A program made the position numbers and the translations under genes. Source: an uncultured Collinsella sp. (GTDB taxonomy: Bacteria > Actinomycetota > Coriobacteriia > Coriobacteriales > Coriobacteriaceae). Taken from it: a stretch of 64,000 bases of DNA. This document shows positions 34,671 to 43,130 of the stretch, in pieces. Under the pieces are notes generated by a model. That model was not told where the DNA came from and made no database searches. It saw only the letters and a program-made list of their open reading frames with translations. Every line of letters begins with the position of its first letter. The stretch's first letter is position 1. The stretch spans positions 1-64,000 of the forward strand of contig UQMW01000003.1 of assembly GCA_900542275.1 (NCBI GenBank). The letters run 5' to 3'.

Positions 34671-34704
34671 GTGCGCGTCATGAGGGGTGCTGAGAGGAGG
34701 TCTT

Positions 34705-34983
34705 ATGCCGGGAGAGGGTTTTAAGGCGCTGGCCGATCCTACGCGGCGGCGCATTTTGGAACTGCTGCGCGAGGGCAATTGCACGGCGGGGGAGCTTGCC
34801 AAGCATTTCGATATCAGTAAGCCGTCGCTGAGCCATCACTTGGCGACGCTTAAAAACGCCGGGTTGGTGACCGACGAGCGCCATGGCCAAAACATCGTAT
34901 ACAGCTTAAACACCACCGTCATGCAGGATTTAATTGGCTGGTTTATGGGTTTTACAAACAATGAAGGTGATAAGGATGAATAA
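34705..34983 (+). CDS. ArsR-family autorepressor, SdpR-like
   Basis: The 92-residue winged-helix protein (FKALADPTRRRILELLREG, then ELAKHFDISKPSLSHHLATLKNAGLV) has no metal-binding cysteines and resembles SdpR. In Bacillus SdpR represses its own operon and is sequestered by the membrane protein SdpI when toxin is bound. Here the next gene, overlapping by eight bases, encodes an SdpI-like protein. GAGGAGG precedes the ATG. Confidence 0.9.
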   Translation: MPGEGFKALADPTRRRILELLREGNCTAGELAKHFDISKPSLSHHLATLKNAGLVTDERHGQNIVYSLNTTVMQDLIGWFMGFTNNEGDKDE

Positions 34984-35680
34984 CGAAAACAAGGGCATTC
35001 ACGCCACGGGGGTATCGTCGCGCGTGTGGATTGCACTGGTCGCTCTGTGCGTTGCCAATGTCGCAGCGCATCTGATAGTGATGCCGAGCCTGCCGGCGCA
35101 GATTCCCACGCACTGGGGCGCGAATGGCGCCGTCGACGGTTGGGGCCCTAGCTGGATGGCCTCCGCGCTCGGCGTGTTGCCTCTGGCACTTCTCGCGATG
35201 TTCTACGTCGTGCCACGCATTGACCCCAAGGGCGAGGCGTATCGGACCTCGGGTAAGTTCTATCAGGGCTTCGTAATCGCCTTCACGCTGCTCATGTGTG
35301 CCATAAGCTGGCTGGGGGAGCTAACGGTGTGGGGCATCGTGCCGGTGGTAGGAACGGTCAATTTGCTGGTATCAGGCGCTATCGGCTTGCTCTTTATTGG
35401 TATGGGCAACTACTTACCGCGCGTAAAGCAGAACTACACGCTCGGTATCAAGACGCCCTGGGCGCTTGCCGATCCCGAGAACTGGCGCCGTACGCAGCGT
35501 TTTGGCGGTGCCTGCTTTATGGTGCTGGGCGTTGGCCTGATTGTGATGGGCGTGGCGGGTAGCGTGCTTTCGAGTGAAGTCGTCGCCGCGGTGATTGCGG
35601 TTCTGGCGTTTGGTTCAGCTGGAGCTGCCTACGTCTATTCGTATCTGCTGTGGCGCAAATCGCAGCGAGCCGCTCGTTAA
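34976..35680 (+). CDS. SdpI-like immunity/signalling membrane protein (DUF1648 + SdpI)
   Basis: A 234-residue membrane protein with six or so hydrophobic segments. The N-terminal part has PAQIPTHWGANGAVDGWG (DUF1648) and the C-terminal part the SdpI signature YTLGIKTPWALADPENWRRTQRFGG. SdpI proteins give immunity to a secreted toxin and signal to SdpR. No toxin gene (SdpC) is present here, so the ligand may be a neighbour's bacteriocin. Its start overlaps the repressor's stop. Confidence 0.9.
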   Translation: MNNENKGIHATGVSSRVWIALVALCVANVAAHLIVMPSLPAQIPTHWGANGAVDGWGPSWMASALGVLPLALLAMFYVVPRIDPKGEAYRTSGKFYQGFVIAFTLLMCAISWLGELTVWGIVPVVGTVNLLVSGAIGLLFIGMGNYLPRVKQNYTLGIKTPWALADPENWRRTQRFGGACFMVLGVGLIVMGVAGSVLSSEVVAAVIAVLAFGSAGAAYVYSYLLWRKSQRAAR

Positions 35681-35864
35681 GGTTGCGGAAAACTAGCGTA
35701 CGCAGTTCATAGTATGTTCCGGGGGATTTTTCCCAGGTAGTATTAGGGGGTGTGGGCAACCATGCCCCTTTTTCGTTTAGTTTCAGAGCTGGTTTCCTCA
35801 TTTCGTTTCCACTAAAGCGAATCAAGAATAGGGAAACAGAAGGTAGAAAGGATAAAACAGGCAA

Positions 35865-37544
35865 ATGGCGGAGTTTATCTACCAGATGTATCAGGCTCGT
35901 AAGGCCCATGGCGACAAGGTAATCCTTGACGACGTGACCCTGAGCTTCTACCCCGGTGCCAAGATCGGCGTCGTGGGCCCCAACGGCATGGGCAAGTCGA
36001 CCCTGCTCAAGATCATGGCCGGTATCGAGGAAGTCTCCAACGGCGATGCCAGGCTTACCCCCGGCTACACCGTGGGCATCCTGCAGCAGGAGCCGCCGCT
36101 CGATGACGACAAGACCGTCATCGAGAACGTGCGCATGGCGTTTGGCGACATGATCGCCAAGGTCGATCGCTTCAACAAGATCGGCGAGGAGATGTGCGAC
36201 CCGGATTGCGATATGGACGCCCTCATGGCCGAGATGGGCAAGCTCCAGGACGAGATCGACGCCGCCGACGGCTGGGATATCGATTCCAAGCTCGGTCAGG
36301 CCATGGACGCCCTGCAGCTGCCCGATTCCGACATGCCGGTCAACGTTCTTTCCGGCGGCGAGCGCCGTCGCGTTGCCCTATGCAAGCTGCTGCTCGAGGC
36401 CCCCGACCTGCTGCTGCTCGATGAGCCCACCAACCACCTGGACGCCGAGTCGATCCTGTGGCTCGAGCACTTCCTGCATAACTATCAGGGCGCGGTGCTT
36501 GCCGTCACGCACGACCGCTACTTCCTGGATAACGTCGCCGAGTGGATCTGCGAGGTCGACCGCGGCCATCTCTACCCCTACAAGGGCAACTACTCTACGT
36601 ATCTGGAGACCAAGGCCGCGCGCATCGAGGCCCAAGGCAACCGCGACGCCAAGCTCGCCAAGCGTATGGAGGCCGAGCTCGAGTGGGTGCGCAGCTCGCC
36701 CAAGGCCCGACAGGCCAAGAACAAGGCCCGTCTGGCTCGCTACGAGGAGATGGAGGCCGAGGCCCGCGCAAGCCAGAAGCTCGACTGGACCGACATCCGC
36801 ATCCCCGTGGGACCGCGTCTGGGCAACAAGGTGCTCGAGGCCCATCACCTGCACAAGGAGTTCGACGGTCGCGTGCTCATCGATAACCTTTCGTTCACCC
36901 TGCCGCGCAACGGCATCGTGGGCGTCATCGGCCCCAACGGTGTCGGTAAGACCACGCTGTTCAAGACGATTGTGGGCTTGGAGCCGCTGACTTCGGGCGA
37001 GCTCGAGGTGGGCGAGACCGTCAAGATTTCTTACGTCGACCAGAACCGTTCCGGCATCGACCCCGACAAGAACCTGTGGGAGGTCGTCTCGGACGGCCTG
37101 GACCACATGATGGTCGGCGAGACCGAGGTTCCGAGCCGCGCTTATGTGGCGAGCTTTGGCTTTAAGGGCCAGGACCAGCAGAAGCGCGCTGGCGTACTCT
37201 CCGGTGGCGAGCGCAACCGTCTGAACTTGGCGCTTACGCTCAAGCAGGGCGGCAACCTGCTGCTCCTCGACGAGCCCACGAACGACCTCGACGTCGAGAC
37301 GCTGTCCTCGCTCGAGGCGGCGCTGCTCGAGTTCCCGGGCTGCTCGGTGGTCATTAGCCACGACCGTATGTTCCTGGACCGCGTCGCCACGCACATTCTG
37401 GCGTGGGAGGGCACCGACGAGAATCCGGGCAACTGGTATTGGTTCGAGGGCAACTTCGAGGCCTATCAGGCCAACCGCATCGAGCGCCTGGGCGAGGACG
37501 CAGCCCAGCCGCATCGTATTCACCGCAAGCTCACGCGTGACTAG
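35865..37544 (+). CDS. ettA: Energy-dependent translational throttle protein, ABC-F ATPase
   Basis: EttA binds the ribosomal E site and gates the first peptide bond according to ADP/ATP ratio. The 559-residue protein has two ABC domains: Walker A GPNGMGKST, signature LSGGERRRVALCK, Walker B LLLDEPTNHLD; then GPNGVGKTT, LSGGERNRLNLAL and LLLDEPTNDLD. The linker has the family arm and RSSPKARQAKNKARLARYEEM. The order YQMYQARK at the N-terminus and length are typical of EttA. Confidence 0.95.
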   Translation: MAEFIYQMYQARKAHGDKVILDDVTLSFYPGAKIGVVGPNGMGKSTLLKIMAGIEEVSNGDARLTPGYTVGILQQEPPLDDDKTVIENVRMAFGDMIAKVDRFNKIGEEMCDPDCDMDALMAEMGKLQDEIDAADGWDIDSKLGQAMDALQLPDSDMPVNVLSGGERRRVALCKLLLEAPDLLLLDEPTNHLDAESILWLEHFLHNYQGAVLAVTHDRYFLDNVAEWICEVDRGHLYPYKGNYSTYLETKAARIEAQGNRDAKLAKRMEAELEWVRSSPKARQAKNKARLARYEEMEAEARASQKLDWTDIRIPVGPRLGNKVLEAHHLHKEFDGRVLIDNLSFTLPRNGIVGVIGPNGVGKTTLFKTIVGLEPLTSGELEVGETVKISYVDQNRSGIDPDKNLWEVVSDGLDHMMVGETEVPSRAYVASFGFKGQDQQKRAGVLSGGERNRLNLALTLKQGGNLLLLDEPTNDLDVETLSSLEAALLEFPGCSVVISHDRMFLDRVATHILAWEGTDENPGNWYWFEGNFEAYQANRIERLGEDAAQPHRIHRKLTRD

Positions 37545-37552
37545 TAGCAAGT

Positions 37553-37586
37553 AGAAAGGCCGCCAGCAAGGGCGGCCTTTCTTGTA
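37553..37586 (+). terminator. Rho-independent terminator of ettA
   Basis: AAAGGCCGCC and GGCGGCCTTT form a 10-bp stem followed by CTTG. Confidence 0.85.
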
Positions 37587-37756
37587 GCAATTGCACTGCA
37601 GCTATGCCCTGGCTGCTGGTTTGATTCATAATCAAAGTCATCTCTTTGGGATTAAAGCCCGTTTTTGCTATGAGTGATTTTCTAATTCCGTTTAAAACGT
37701 AAAGACGTATTGGGTTACAAGGACATAAGCAAATCGAATTGAAATATAACCAGTGC

Positions 37757-37784
37757 TGTAACGTTACAAAAAAGGTTATAGAAT
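37757..37784 (+). promoter_or_regulatory. Palindrome TGTAACGTTACA and promoter of the AT-rich island
   Basis: A perfect 12-bp palindrome (37757-37768) lies 9-10 bases before TATAGAAT (37777-37784), where a -35 element would be. This suggests a dedicated regulator controls the next two genes. Confidence 0.5.
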
Positions 37785-37824
37785 AGGAGTATCTTATAAG
37801 TCGCTCCTCTAGAAAGAAGAACAT

Positions 37825-38952
37825 ATGCTTTCGCGTCGTCGTTTTCTGCAACTTGTCGCGTCTTCAATTGTCGCCTTAGCCGCACGTCCGAAAGAGGTTT
37901 TTGCTTCGACGGGCAATATTGATGGTGAGCAGATACAATTTACTTCAGAAATTGCGCAAGAGCTTGCCGATAAATATATAAAGGGACTCCTCGGCTCTTC
38001 GTATACGCCTTCTGACCCTATTCCTTTTGTAGACGTTGATGGGTCCCCGCTTGGCTACATTGTTCCGGTTGTGACATTCAATAGAGCCGCGGGCTATTTG
38101 GTTTTAGATGCTTCAGATGATGAAATACTTACGGGATATCGTTTTGGAGACGGCTTAGTCAGCCCTATGGATCGGGGAGGAGATCTTGGTGTTGAGTCTT
38201 ATTCTTTCAATAACCCAGTCGTAATGATCAATCCATTCGAATTCGGTGTGCAATCTTTGGACGGTTCAATAACAACAAATTGCGGAAGAACAATCCCGGC
38301 TGTTTCCATAGAAGGACGGCCTGTCGTTTTATCGAATAAACCTTCAAGCTGGAACGATGTCGTAATTTACGCAACTCAAATGCAGGATTACACAGTATCT
38401 GGATTTCGTTCCATTTCTCAGTTTATGTCATATGATGAAAGCGAGATTAAGAGGCTTACTGCCCACTATGCTTGTATGGTGACCGCTTTTTCGAACGTTG
38501 CGGAACTGTATGGCATTGCCAATTTATATAGCGACCCTTCGCAATATATGCAGATATGGAATTACACCAATACCCATGCTCTTTCCGCTGAAGAACAGAC
38601 TGTTCCCGGCGTTGTTTTGGGCGGAACGCCGATATCAACCTGTGCAACGGGGTTTACAAATTACTGCGCAAGCAGAGGAAGTGCTCTTATCGCCCGCACT
38701 GTCTCCTCTCCGGCTATCGCGAGCATTCAAAATGAGATTAACTCTAATAGACCGAATGTTTTACATGCGAGTTTGTACAACGGATCAGCCCATTCTGTAA
38801 CAGCGGAGGCTTACGCCACACTTACTGGTAAGAAAACTGGAGAGACAAGGCAGATGATTGGCATAGCGGACGGCTGGAATTCATCTTTATCCTTCCTGAA
38901 GTATGATCAGAGCTATTATGCGTGGACTTATGGAACGACTTTTTCGAAGTAG
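37825..38952 (+). CDS. Tat-exported papain-like cysteine-protease-like protein
   Basis: The 375-residue protein begins SRRRFLQLVASSIVALAA, a twin-arginine signal. Residues 60-130 (LGYIVPVVTFNRAAGYLVLDASDD) resemble the Spi-type inhibitory/prodomain of C10 (streptopain-like) proteases. HYACMVTAFSNVAELYG has a Cys in the place of a papain-fold nucleophile and NGSAHSVTAEAYATL a candidate histidine. Activity is not certain. Base composition and codon use are clearly more AT-rich than the neighbours, which suggests transfer. It overlaps the lipoprotein gene that follows. Confidence 0.65.
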   Translation: MLSRRRFLQLVASSIVALAARPKEVFASTGNIDGEQIQFTSEIAQELADKYIKGLLGSSYTPSDPIPFVDVDGSPLGYIVPVVTFNRAAGYLVLDASDDEILTGYRFGDGLVSPMDRGGDLGVESYSFNNPVVMINPFEFGVQSLDGSITTNCGRTIPAVSIEGRPVVLSNKPSSWNDVVIYATQMQDYTVSGFRSISQFMSYDESEIKRLTAHYACMVTAFSNVAELYGIANLYSDPSQYMQIWNYTNTHALSAEEQTVPGVVLGGTPISTCATGFTNYCASRGSALIARTVSSPAIASIQNEINSNRPNVLHASLYNGSAHSVTAEAYATLTGKKTGETRQMIGIADGWNSSLSFLKYDQSYYAWTYGTTFSK

Positions 38953-39322
38953 GGCGATTCGTCTAGCTCTGTCTTTGGTGCTGATGGCTTCATTGGTGGG
39001 CTGTTCAACAAAGGAAGAGATATCGCGCGGAGGTTCCGGAGAAGTGACTGCGACAGACTCAGGTTCATTAGAAATAGCTGGCGGGCATGCCGATGTGATG
39101 TTACAAGGAAAAGGCGTGCTTAGGTCGAATGATGCTGAAGACGCTGTCTGCTCAATAGAGGATTTGAAGACAGGTGAAACTGCATCGTACCGAGTTTCAG
39201 ATAATGCTGCGAATATGATTGAGTCGATACCGACCGGAGCGCAGGTTTCTTTTAGATACTTTGCTCCGCAACTTGAGGATGAGCTTGCTTCTCTGGTGTC
39301 TATATGCGCCGATGACAACTAA
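38930..39322 (+). CDS. Small lipoprotein of the AT-rich island
   Basis: A protein of about 130 residues with a lipoprotein signal (LALSLVLMASLVGC lipobox) and a small soluble domain ending in a beta-rich section. No family is recognised. It overlaps the protease-like gene by 23 bases and may be its inhibitor or partner. The start is uncertain: ATG 38930 gives a normal signal peptide, and ATG 38903 is in frame further upstream. Confidence 0.65.
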   Translation: MERLFRSRAIRLALSLVLMASLVGCSTKEEISRGGSGEVTATDSGSLEIAGGHADVMLQGKGVLRSNDAEDAVCSIEDLKTGETASYRVSDNAANMIESIPTGAQVSFRYFAPQLEDELASLVSICADDN

Positions 39323-39336
39323 AAGGCCTGAATTCA

Positions 39337-39379
39337 AACGGCCTCGGATGGTCAATTGGCTATCCGAGGCCGTTTTTTA
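39337..39379. terminator. Bidirectional terminator
   Basis: AACGGCCTCGGAT (39337-39349) pairs perfectly with 39362-39374 and is followed by TTTTT on the plus strand; it separates the lipoprotein gene from the convergent gene. Confidence 0.88.
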
Positions 39380-40684
39380 CTCGACCGGGGCTTCGACCTT
39401 GTCGATGGCCCAGGTGGCTCCGAGGCCGCCGGTGGTGTTGCGGCGAATGCGTACGGTGACTTCGTGGCGTTTGCCGGCCTGTGTGTAGCGCAGGGGGAAG
39501 CTCGCGCGGTTACGGCCGGCCTCGATGGTACCGCGCTCGCGAGCGATCCAGTAGTACTCGCCGACGATGCCGAGGGTGTCAGCGCCGTAGGGGAGATAAG
39601 TCGACAGCTGGTGCAGCAGCGGGCTAGGGCAGAAGACCTCGGTCGCGAAATCGATGGGGAAGTCCCCGGGGATGGTCGGTGCTGCGGGAGCGGGGGCCGG
39701 TGCTGAATTGGGGACCGGAGTCGGTGCAGGTGTGGGAGCCTGGTCACAGGCGGGTGCGGATGCGGACTCAATGACAGGTGCAGACTCAGATGCCGCTTCT
39801 GGCTTAGCTATGGAATCTGTCGGTTCCACGGAGATGGACGTGTCTTCGGTCCCGGTTTTGGCATCGGCCTGCGGAGTGTCCTCTGCCTCGACGTTCGGCT
39901 TGGCCTCGACCGGCGTGGATACCATGGTGGTGATGCCGGCGTTGGCGTTCTCGGGGTCGTAGACAACCGTGAGCGAGATGGCAGGCTGGGGCGCCTCGGG
40001 CTCCGGTGTTGCCTCGGCAGCATCTTGATCCGCGAGCTCGTCGGACTGATTGTCCTCGGTGTTGTCGCCAAAGACATCGTGGTTCTGGAACACGGGCGCC
40101 TCGGGCTGGCCAGCCGCCTCTTCGGTTGTCGACTTGGATGCCTCGTTGAGCTCCACAGCGGCTTCCTGCTCTGGCATGACTTCGGGATCGGTCATGGCGG
40201 CGATTTCGGTTTCGGCTTCCGCTGCCACCTCAATAGCGACTTCGATCTCTGTCTCGGGCTCGGGCTCCGGCACAGCTTCAACCGCGGCTTCTGGTTCGGG
40301 ACGCTTAACGTGCTTGGGGCGCACAGCCTTGAGGTCCTTCTCGCCGCGCTTTTTCTTTTTGTAGGACTGCTTAGCGCCCTTGGCGGTCTTGGGCTTGTCC
40401 TCGCCCTTGGCAAGGGCGGCATCCCAGGCCTCGTTGGCGATGACGGTGGCATACAGGCGACCGCCCTTAAAGACGGTCAGCTTAATGCAGTCGTCAAGCT
40501 CTTCGAGCAGCTCGCGCGTGGATTCGAAGCCCAGGTCATAAGCGGTCATGTCGCCAGCGGCGAGCGCCTCTTCGACCTGCGTCATAAACGTTTGCTTGCC
40601 GCATCCAATCGCATCGCGCAGCAGGCGATACAGATAGATGTGGTTGCCCAGTGAAAGCGTGGGCCTAACTATTGTCTTGCTCAT
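39377..40684 (-). CDS. Two-domain protein with long Pro/Glu/Ala linker, function unknown
   Basis: A 435-residue protein in three parts. Residues 1-90 are a compact helical domain (SLGNHIYLYRLLRDAIGCG...KGGRLYATVIANEAWDAAL). Residues about 90-330 are low complexity, first Lys-rich (QSYKKKKRGEKDLK), then Glu/Pro/Ala-rich. The last 100 residues form a conserved-looking domain (PIDFATEVFCPSPLLHQLSTYLPYGADTLGIVGEYYWIARERGTIEA...). No signal peptide or membrane segment is present. I do not recognise a family. ATG 40684 follows GAGGAG. Confidence 0.75.
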   Translation of the reverse strand: MSKTIVRPTLSLGNHIYLYRLLRDAIGCGKQTFMTQVEEALAAGDMTAYDLGFESTRELLEELDDCIKLTVFKGGRLYATVIANEAWDAALAKGEDKPKTAKGAKQSYKKKKRGEKDLKAVRPKHVKRPEPEAAVEAVPEPEPETEIEVAIEVAAEAETEIAAMTDPEVMPEQEAAVELNEASKSTTEEAAGQPEAPVFQNHDVFGDNTEDNQSDELADQDAAEATPEPEAPQPAISLTVVYDPENANAGITTMVSTPVEAKPNVEAEDTPQADAKTGTEDTSISVEPTDSIAKPEAASESAPVIESASAPACDQAPTPAPTPVPNSAPAPAPAAPTIPGDFPIDFATEVFCPSPLLHQLSTYLPYGADTLGIVGEYYWIARERGTIEAGRNRASFPLRYTQAGKRHEVTVRIRRNTTGGLGATWAIDKVEAPVE

Positions 40685-40756
40685 GGCAAATCTCCTCTTT
40701 ACACATGTAAAGCATCTTACCATCGCATGGCGCTCGCCATGGCGGCGCCCAAGGCA

Positions 40757-40790
40757 AACGGGCGCGAACCGCTGTCGATTCGCGCCCGTT
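40757..40790 (-). terminator. Terminator hairpin
   Basis: AACGGGCGCGAA (40757-40768) pairs perfectly with 40779-40790; on the minus strand it is followed by TTTGCC, so it ends the gene at 40825-41778. Confidence 0.75.
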
Positions 40791-40824
40791 ATACAGGTCG
40801 GTTATCTATGAGAGGCAAATGTGC

Positions 40825-41778
40825 CTAGTTGCCCGATGTCGCGCCTTGGCTTGAACTGTCAGATGCCGTGCCGGACGCGGTTCCGCTCGAGCTGTTGGTG
40901 TTGCTGTTGTCGGTAGATCCCGTACTCGGTGTATTGCCATTCGCCTGGTCGCCCGTGCTCGGTTGAGAGCCGTCAGTCGTTTGACTTGAGTCAGTCGTGC
41001 CGGATTGCGTGCCGCTGTTGTTCGCAGAGGAATCGACGCCCTGCGATTGGTTTTGGGTGTTCGAGGACGAATTGGCAGAGGTAGAACTGTCTTGCGTATC
41101 GTCCGTCTGTGCCTGCTGATCCTGCGACTGGGTGTTGCCATTTGCATCGCTCTCGGTCGTGCGCGACGACAGGATTGGCTCGGGACGCTCGCCCAGACCC
41201 TCACCGGCAGTGGTGATAAGGATGGCGCCGGCGCAGGCGATGACCGCGACGATGGCGATAGCGATCGAGAAGACGATGACCTTCTTTTGCGTCTGGCTGC
41301 GCTCAGCCGCCGCCTTGGCGCGCAGGCTGTTGGGAGCGACGCGCGCCGTGGTCGCGCGTCCCGCAACCTGGCGCATCTCCTGCGTGGTTGCGGCGCCACC
41401 TAGGTGCTCCTCGACATTGGGCTCAACGGGCTCGTAGGCGCCGGTAGGGTAGTCGACAGCGGCATGCGTGCCCTTGATTGCTTCGGCGCTGGCGGAGATA
41501 AAGTGGCGATAGACCTGCGAGGACACAACAGTGATGACTGAGCTCACAGCGGCACCAATCACCGAGCCGGCAATGCCGATCTTTGAAGCAAGCGCCACGC
41601 TCGTGGCGGCAGCTGCGGCGCCGGCGATGATCTGGGGAATGGAAATGTCGTCAAGCAGGCCCTTTTTGGGCGCGATGGCCATGGTCTGTCCGATGGAATG
41701 GTTCTCGTGCACGCCGTTGTTGAGCGCGGCCGGTGTCATGACGCGCGTGCGCGGCGCGTCGGTATATTCAGTCGTCAT
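40825..41778 (-). CDS. Membrane-anchored protein with Ser/Thr/Asn/Gln-rich extracellular tail
   Basis: A 317-residue protein. The N-terminal 90 residues contain an Ala/Gly-rich hydrophobic region (IPQIIAGAAAAATSVALASKIGIAGSVIGAA). A basic stretch precedes a membrane helix (VIVFSIAIAIVAVIACAGAILI, about 170-190), and the last 110 residues are almost only Ser, Thr, Asn, Gln, Gly and Asp. The tail is likely outside and may be glycosylated. No family is recognised. Confidence 0.7.
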   Translation of the reverse strand: MTTEYTDAPRTRVMTPAALNNGVHENHSIGQTMAIAPKKGLLDDISIPQIIAGAAAAATSVALASKIGIAGSVIGAAVSSVITVVSSQVYRHFISASAEAIKGTHAAVDYPTGAYEPVEPNVEEHLGGAATTQEMRQVAGRATTARVAPNSLRAKAAAERSQTQKKVIVFSIAIAIVAVIACAGAILITTAGEGLGERPEPILSSRTTESDANGNTQSQDQQAQTDDTQDSSTSANSSSNTQNQSQGVDSSANNSGTQSGTTDSSQTTDGSQPSTGDQANGNTPSTGSTDNSNTNSSSGTASGTASDSSSQGATSGN

Positions 41779-41955
41779 ACGGGGTCCTCCCGGTTCGTTT
41801 AGTGCTGCGACAGGTTGTTCAGCCCTCAGGGTACCCAGTCGGTGTGAACCGGAGATGGATTCGCCCGCAACACCATCAACTCACCAAAGCGCGAAACTTC
41901 TTCTCAGGCTGATCGAATGAAGACGGGGCGAATCGTTCGGATGTCGAAAGGAAGG

Positions 41956-41985
41956 TTGACCGGATTTGAAATCCCGTGGAATAAT
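41956..41985 (+). promoter_or_regulatory. Promoter of the PRD antiterminator gene
   Basis: TTGACC (41956-41961) and AATAAT (41980-41985) are 18 bases apart, 42 bases before the start codon. Confidence 0.6.
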
Positions 41986-42026
41986 CGGGCTCGCGGCGCT
42001 GTTGCTTGCGCCGGGTAGGGAGCGTC

Positions 42027-42863
42027 ATGAAAATCCTTAAGCGGATCAACAACAATACGGTTATCTGCGTAAACGCCAAGGGCCGTGAACTCGTGGCAAT
42101 TGGCCGCGGTATCGGGTTTCCCAATGGCCCCGATGAGGTCACACTCGATAAGATCGAGCGAACCTTCTACGGTGTCGACTCGCGCTACCTAGCGCTGCTC
42201 GACGAGATCGATCCTCAGGTGATGGAGTTCTCCGCCCAGATTGCCGATATCGCTCGCTCCAACATCTCGCGCGAGCTCTCGGCAAACCTTCCCTTTACCA
42301 TGGCTGACCATATCGCCTTTGCCATCAAACGCTGCCGCGAGCATATGTTTGTGCAGATGCCGCTCTCCTATGATGTGCAGCAGATGTACCCCATTGAGTA
42401 CAAGATCGCCAAGTTCGCGATCGAGGGCATCAATCGCGGCTTCAACGTCAAGATGCCGCGGGGGGAGGCGAGCGGTATCGCGCTCTGTATCGTCAACAGC
42501 GTGGTCGCCTCGTCTTCAAAGGCCAAATCCAATACGGTGCGTAAGGACGAGGTGATGCTCGAGAGCTTCACCAAGATTATCGAATCCGAGCTGGGGGTTT
42601 GCGTGGACCGCGACGGCTTTGACTTTTGCCGTTATGCCACGCACGTGCGCTACCTGTTAGAACGCGTGCAGACAGGAGAGCCCCTCAACACGGAGAACGG
42701 CGCGCTTTACGGACCGCTCTGCGAGCAGCATCCCGACGTGGCCGTGTGCGTCGACCGCATGGCCGCGCTTATCGAAGAGCGCTTTGACGCCGGGCTCGCC
42801 GATGAAGAGAAGGTCTACCTGATGCTCCACGTCAATCGCGTCTGCGCGGGATCTAGGTCCTAA
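42027..42863 (+). CDS. BglG/LicT-family transcriptional antiterminator (PRD protein)
   Basis: The 278-residue protein has an N-terminal CAT RNA-binding domain (MKILKRINNNTVICVNAKGRELVAIGRGIGF, 1-55), PRD1 (about 65-170) and PRD2 (about 175-278). PRD phosphorylation by the PTS controls RNA binding. Conserved histidines are seen at H95, H206 and H268, but the second PRD1 histidine is replaced by Cys154 in GIALCIVNS. The target is the RAT/terminator in the leader of the PTS gene that follows. Confidence 0.95.
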   Translation: MKILKRINNNTVICVNAKGRELVAIGRGIGFPNGPDEVTLDKIERTFYGVDSRYLALLDEIDPQVMEFSAQIADIARSNISRELSANLPFTMADHIAFAIKRCREHMFVQMPLSYDVQQMYPIEYKIAKFAIEGINRGFNVKMPRGEASGIALCIVNSVVASSSKAKSNTVRKDEVMLESFTKIIESELGVCVDRDGFDFCRYATHVRYLLERVQTGEPLNTENGALYGPLCEQHPDVAVCVDRMAALIEERFDAGLADEEKVYLMLHVNRVCAGSRS

Positions 42864-42948
42864 TCGACCGCTCGCCGCTGAAGTTTGACCGTTGGCCGGT
42901 TTCGACTTTCGTAAAAGCAACTGTTGGATGTAGTTTCATAGTCACATA

Positions 42949-43028
42949 AGGTGTTATTCGAGAAGAGCCTCGAAGCATGACGTAGACAGTTCCCTGTCCG
43001 CTTTGTGCTTTGGGGCTCTTCTGTTTTT
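42949..43028 (+). promoter_or_regulatory. RAT antiterminator overlapping a terminator (PTS leader switch)
   Basis: A small stem TTCGAG-aagagc-CTCGAA (42957-42974) lies within a RAT-like sequence. Its bases 42961-42969 are also the left arm of a terminator that pairs AGAAGAGCC with GGCTCTTCT (43014-43022) and ends in GTTTTT. The two folds exclude each other, the classic arrangement for LicT/BglG control: protein bound to the RAT keeps transcription going into the EIIBC gene. Confidence 0.85.
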
Positions 43029-43130
43029 GTCTTCTTCTTGCTTTTCTCGATTTGCCTCGTGTCAGGCCTGCCGTAATCGGTTCTTCGCGTGTGCGCAAAC
43101 GGGAAGACAGAAAAGCAAGGGAGTTCAGCT

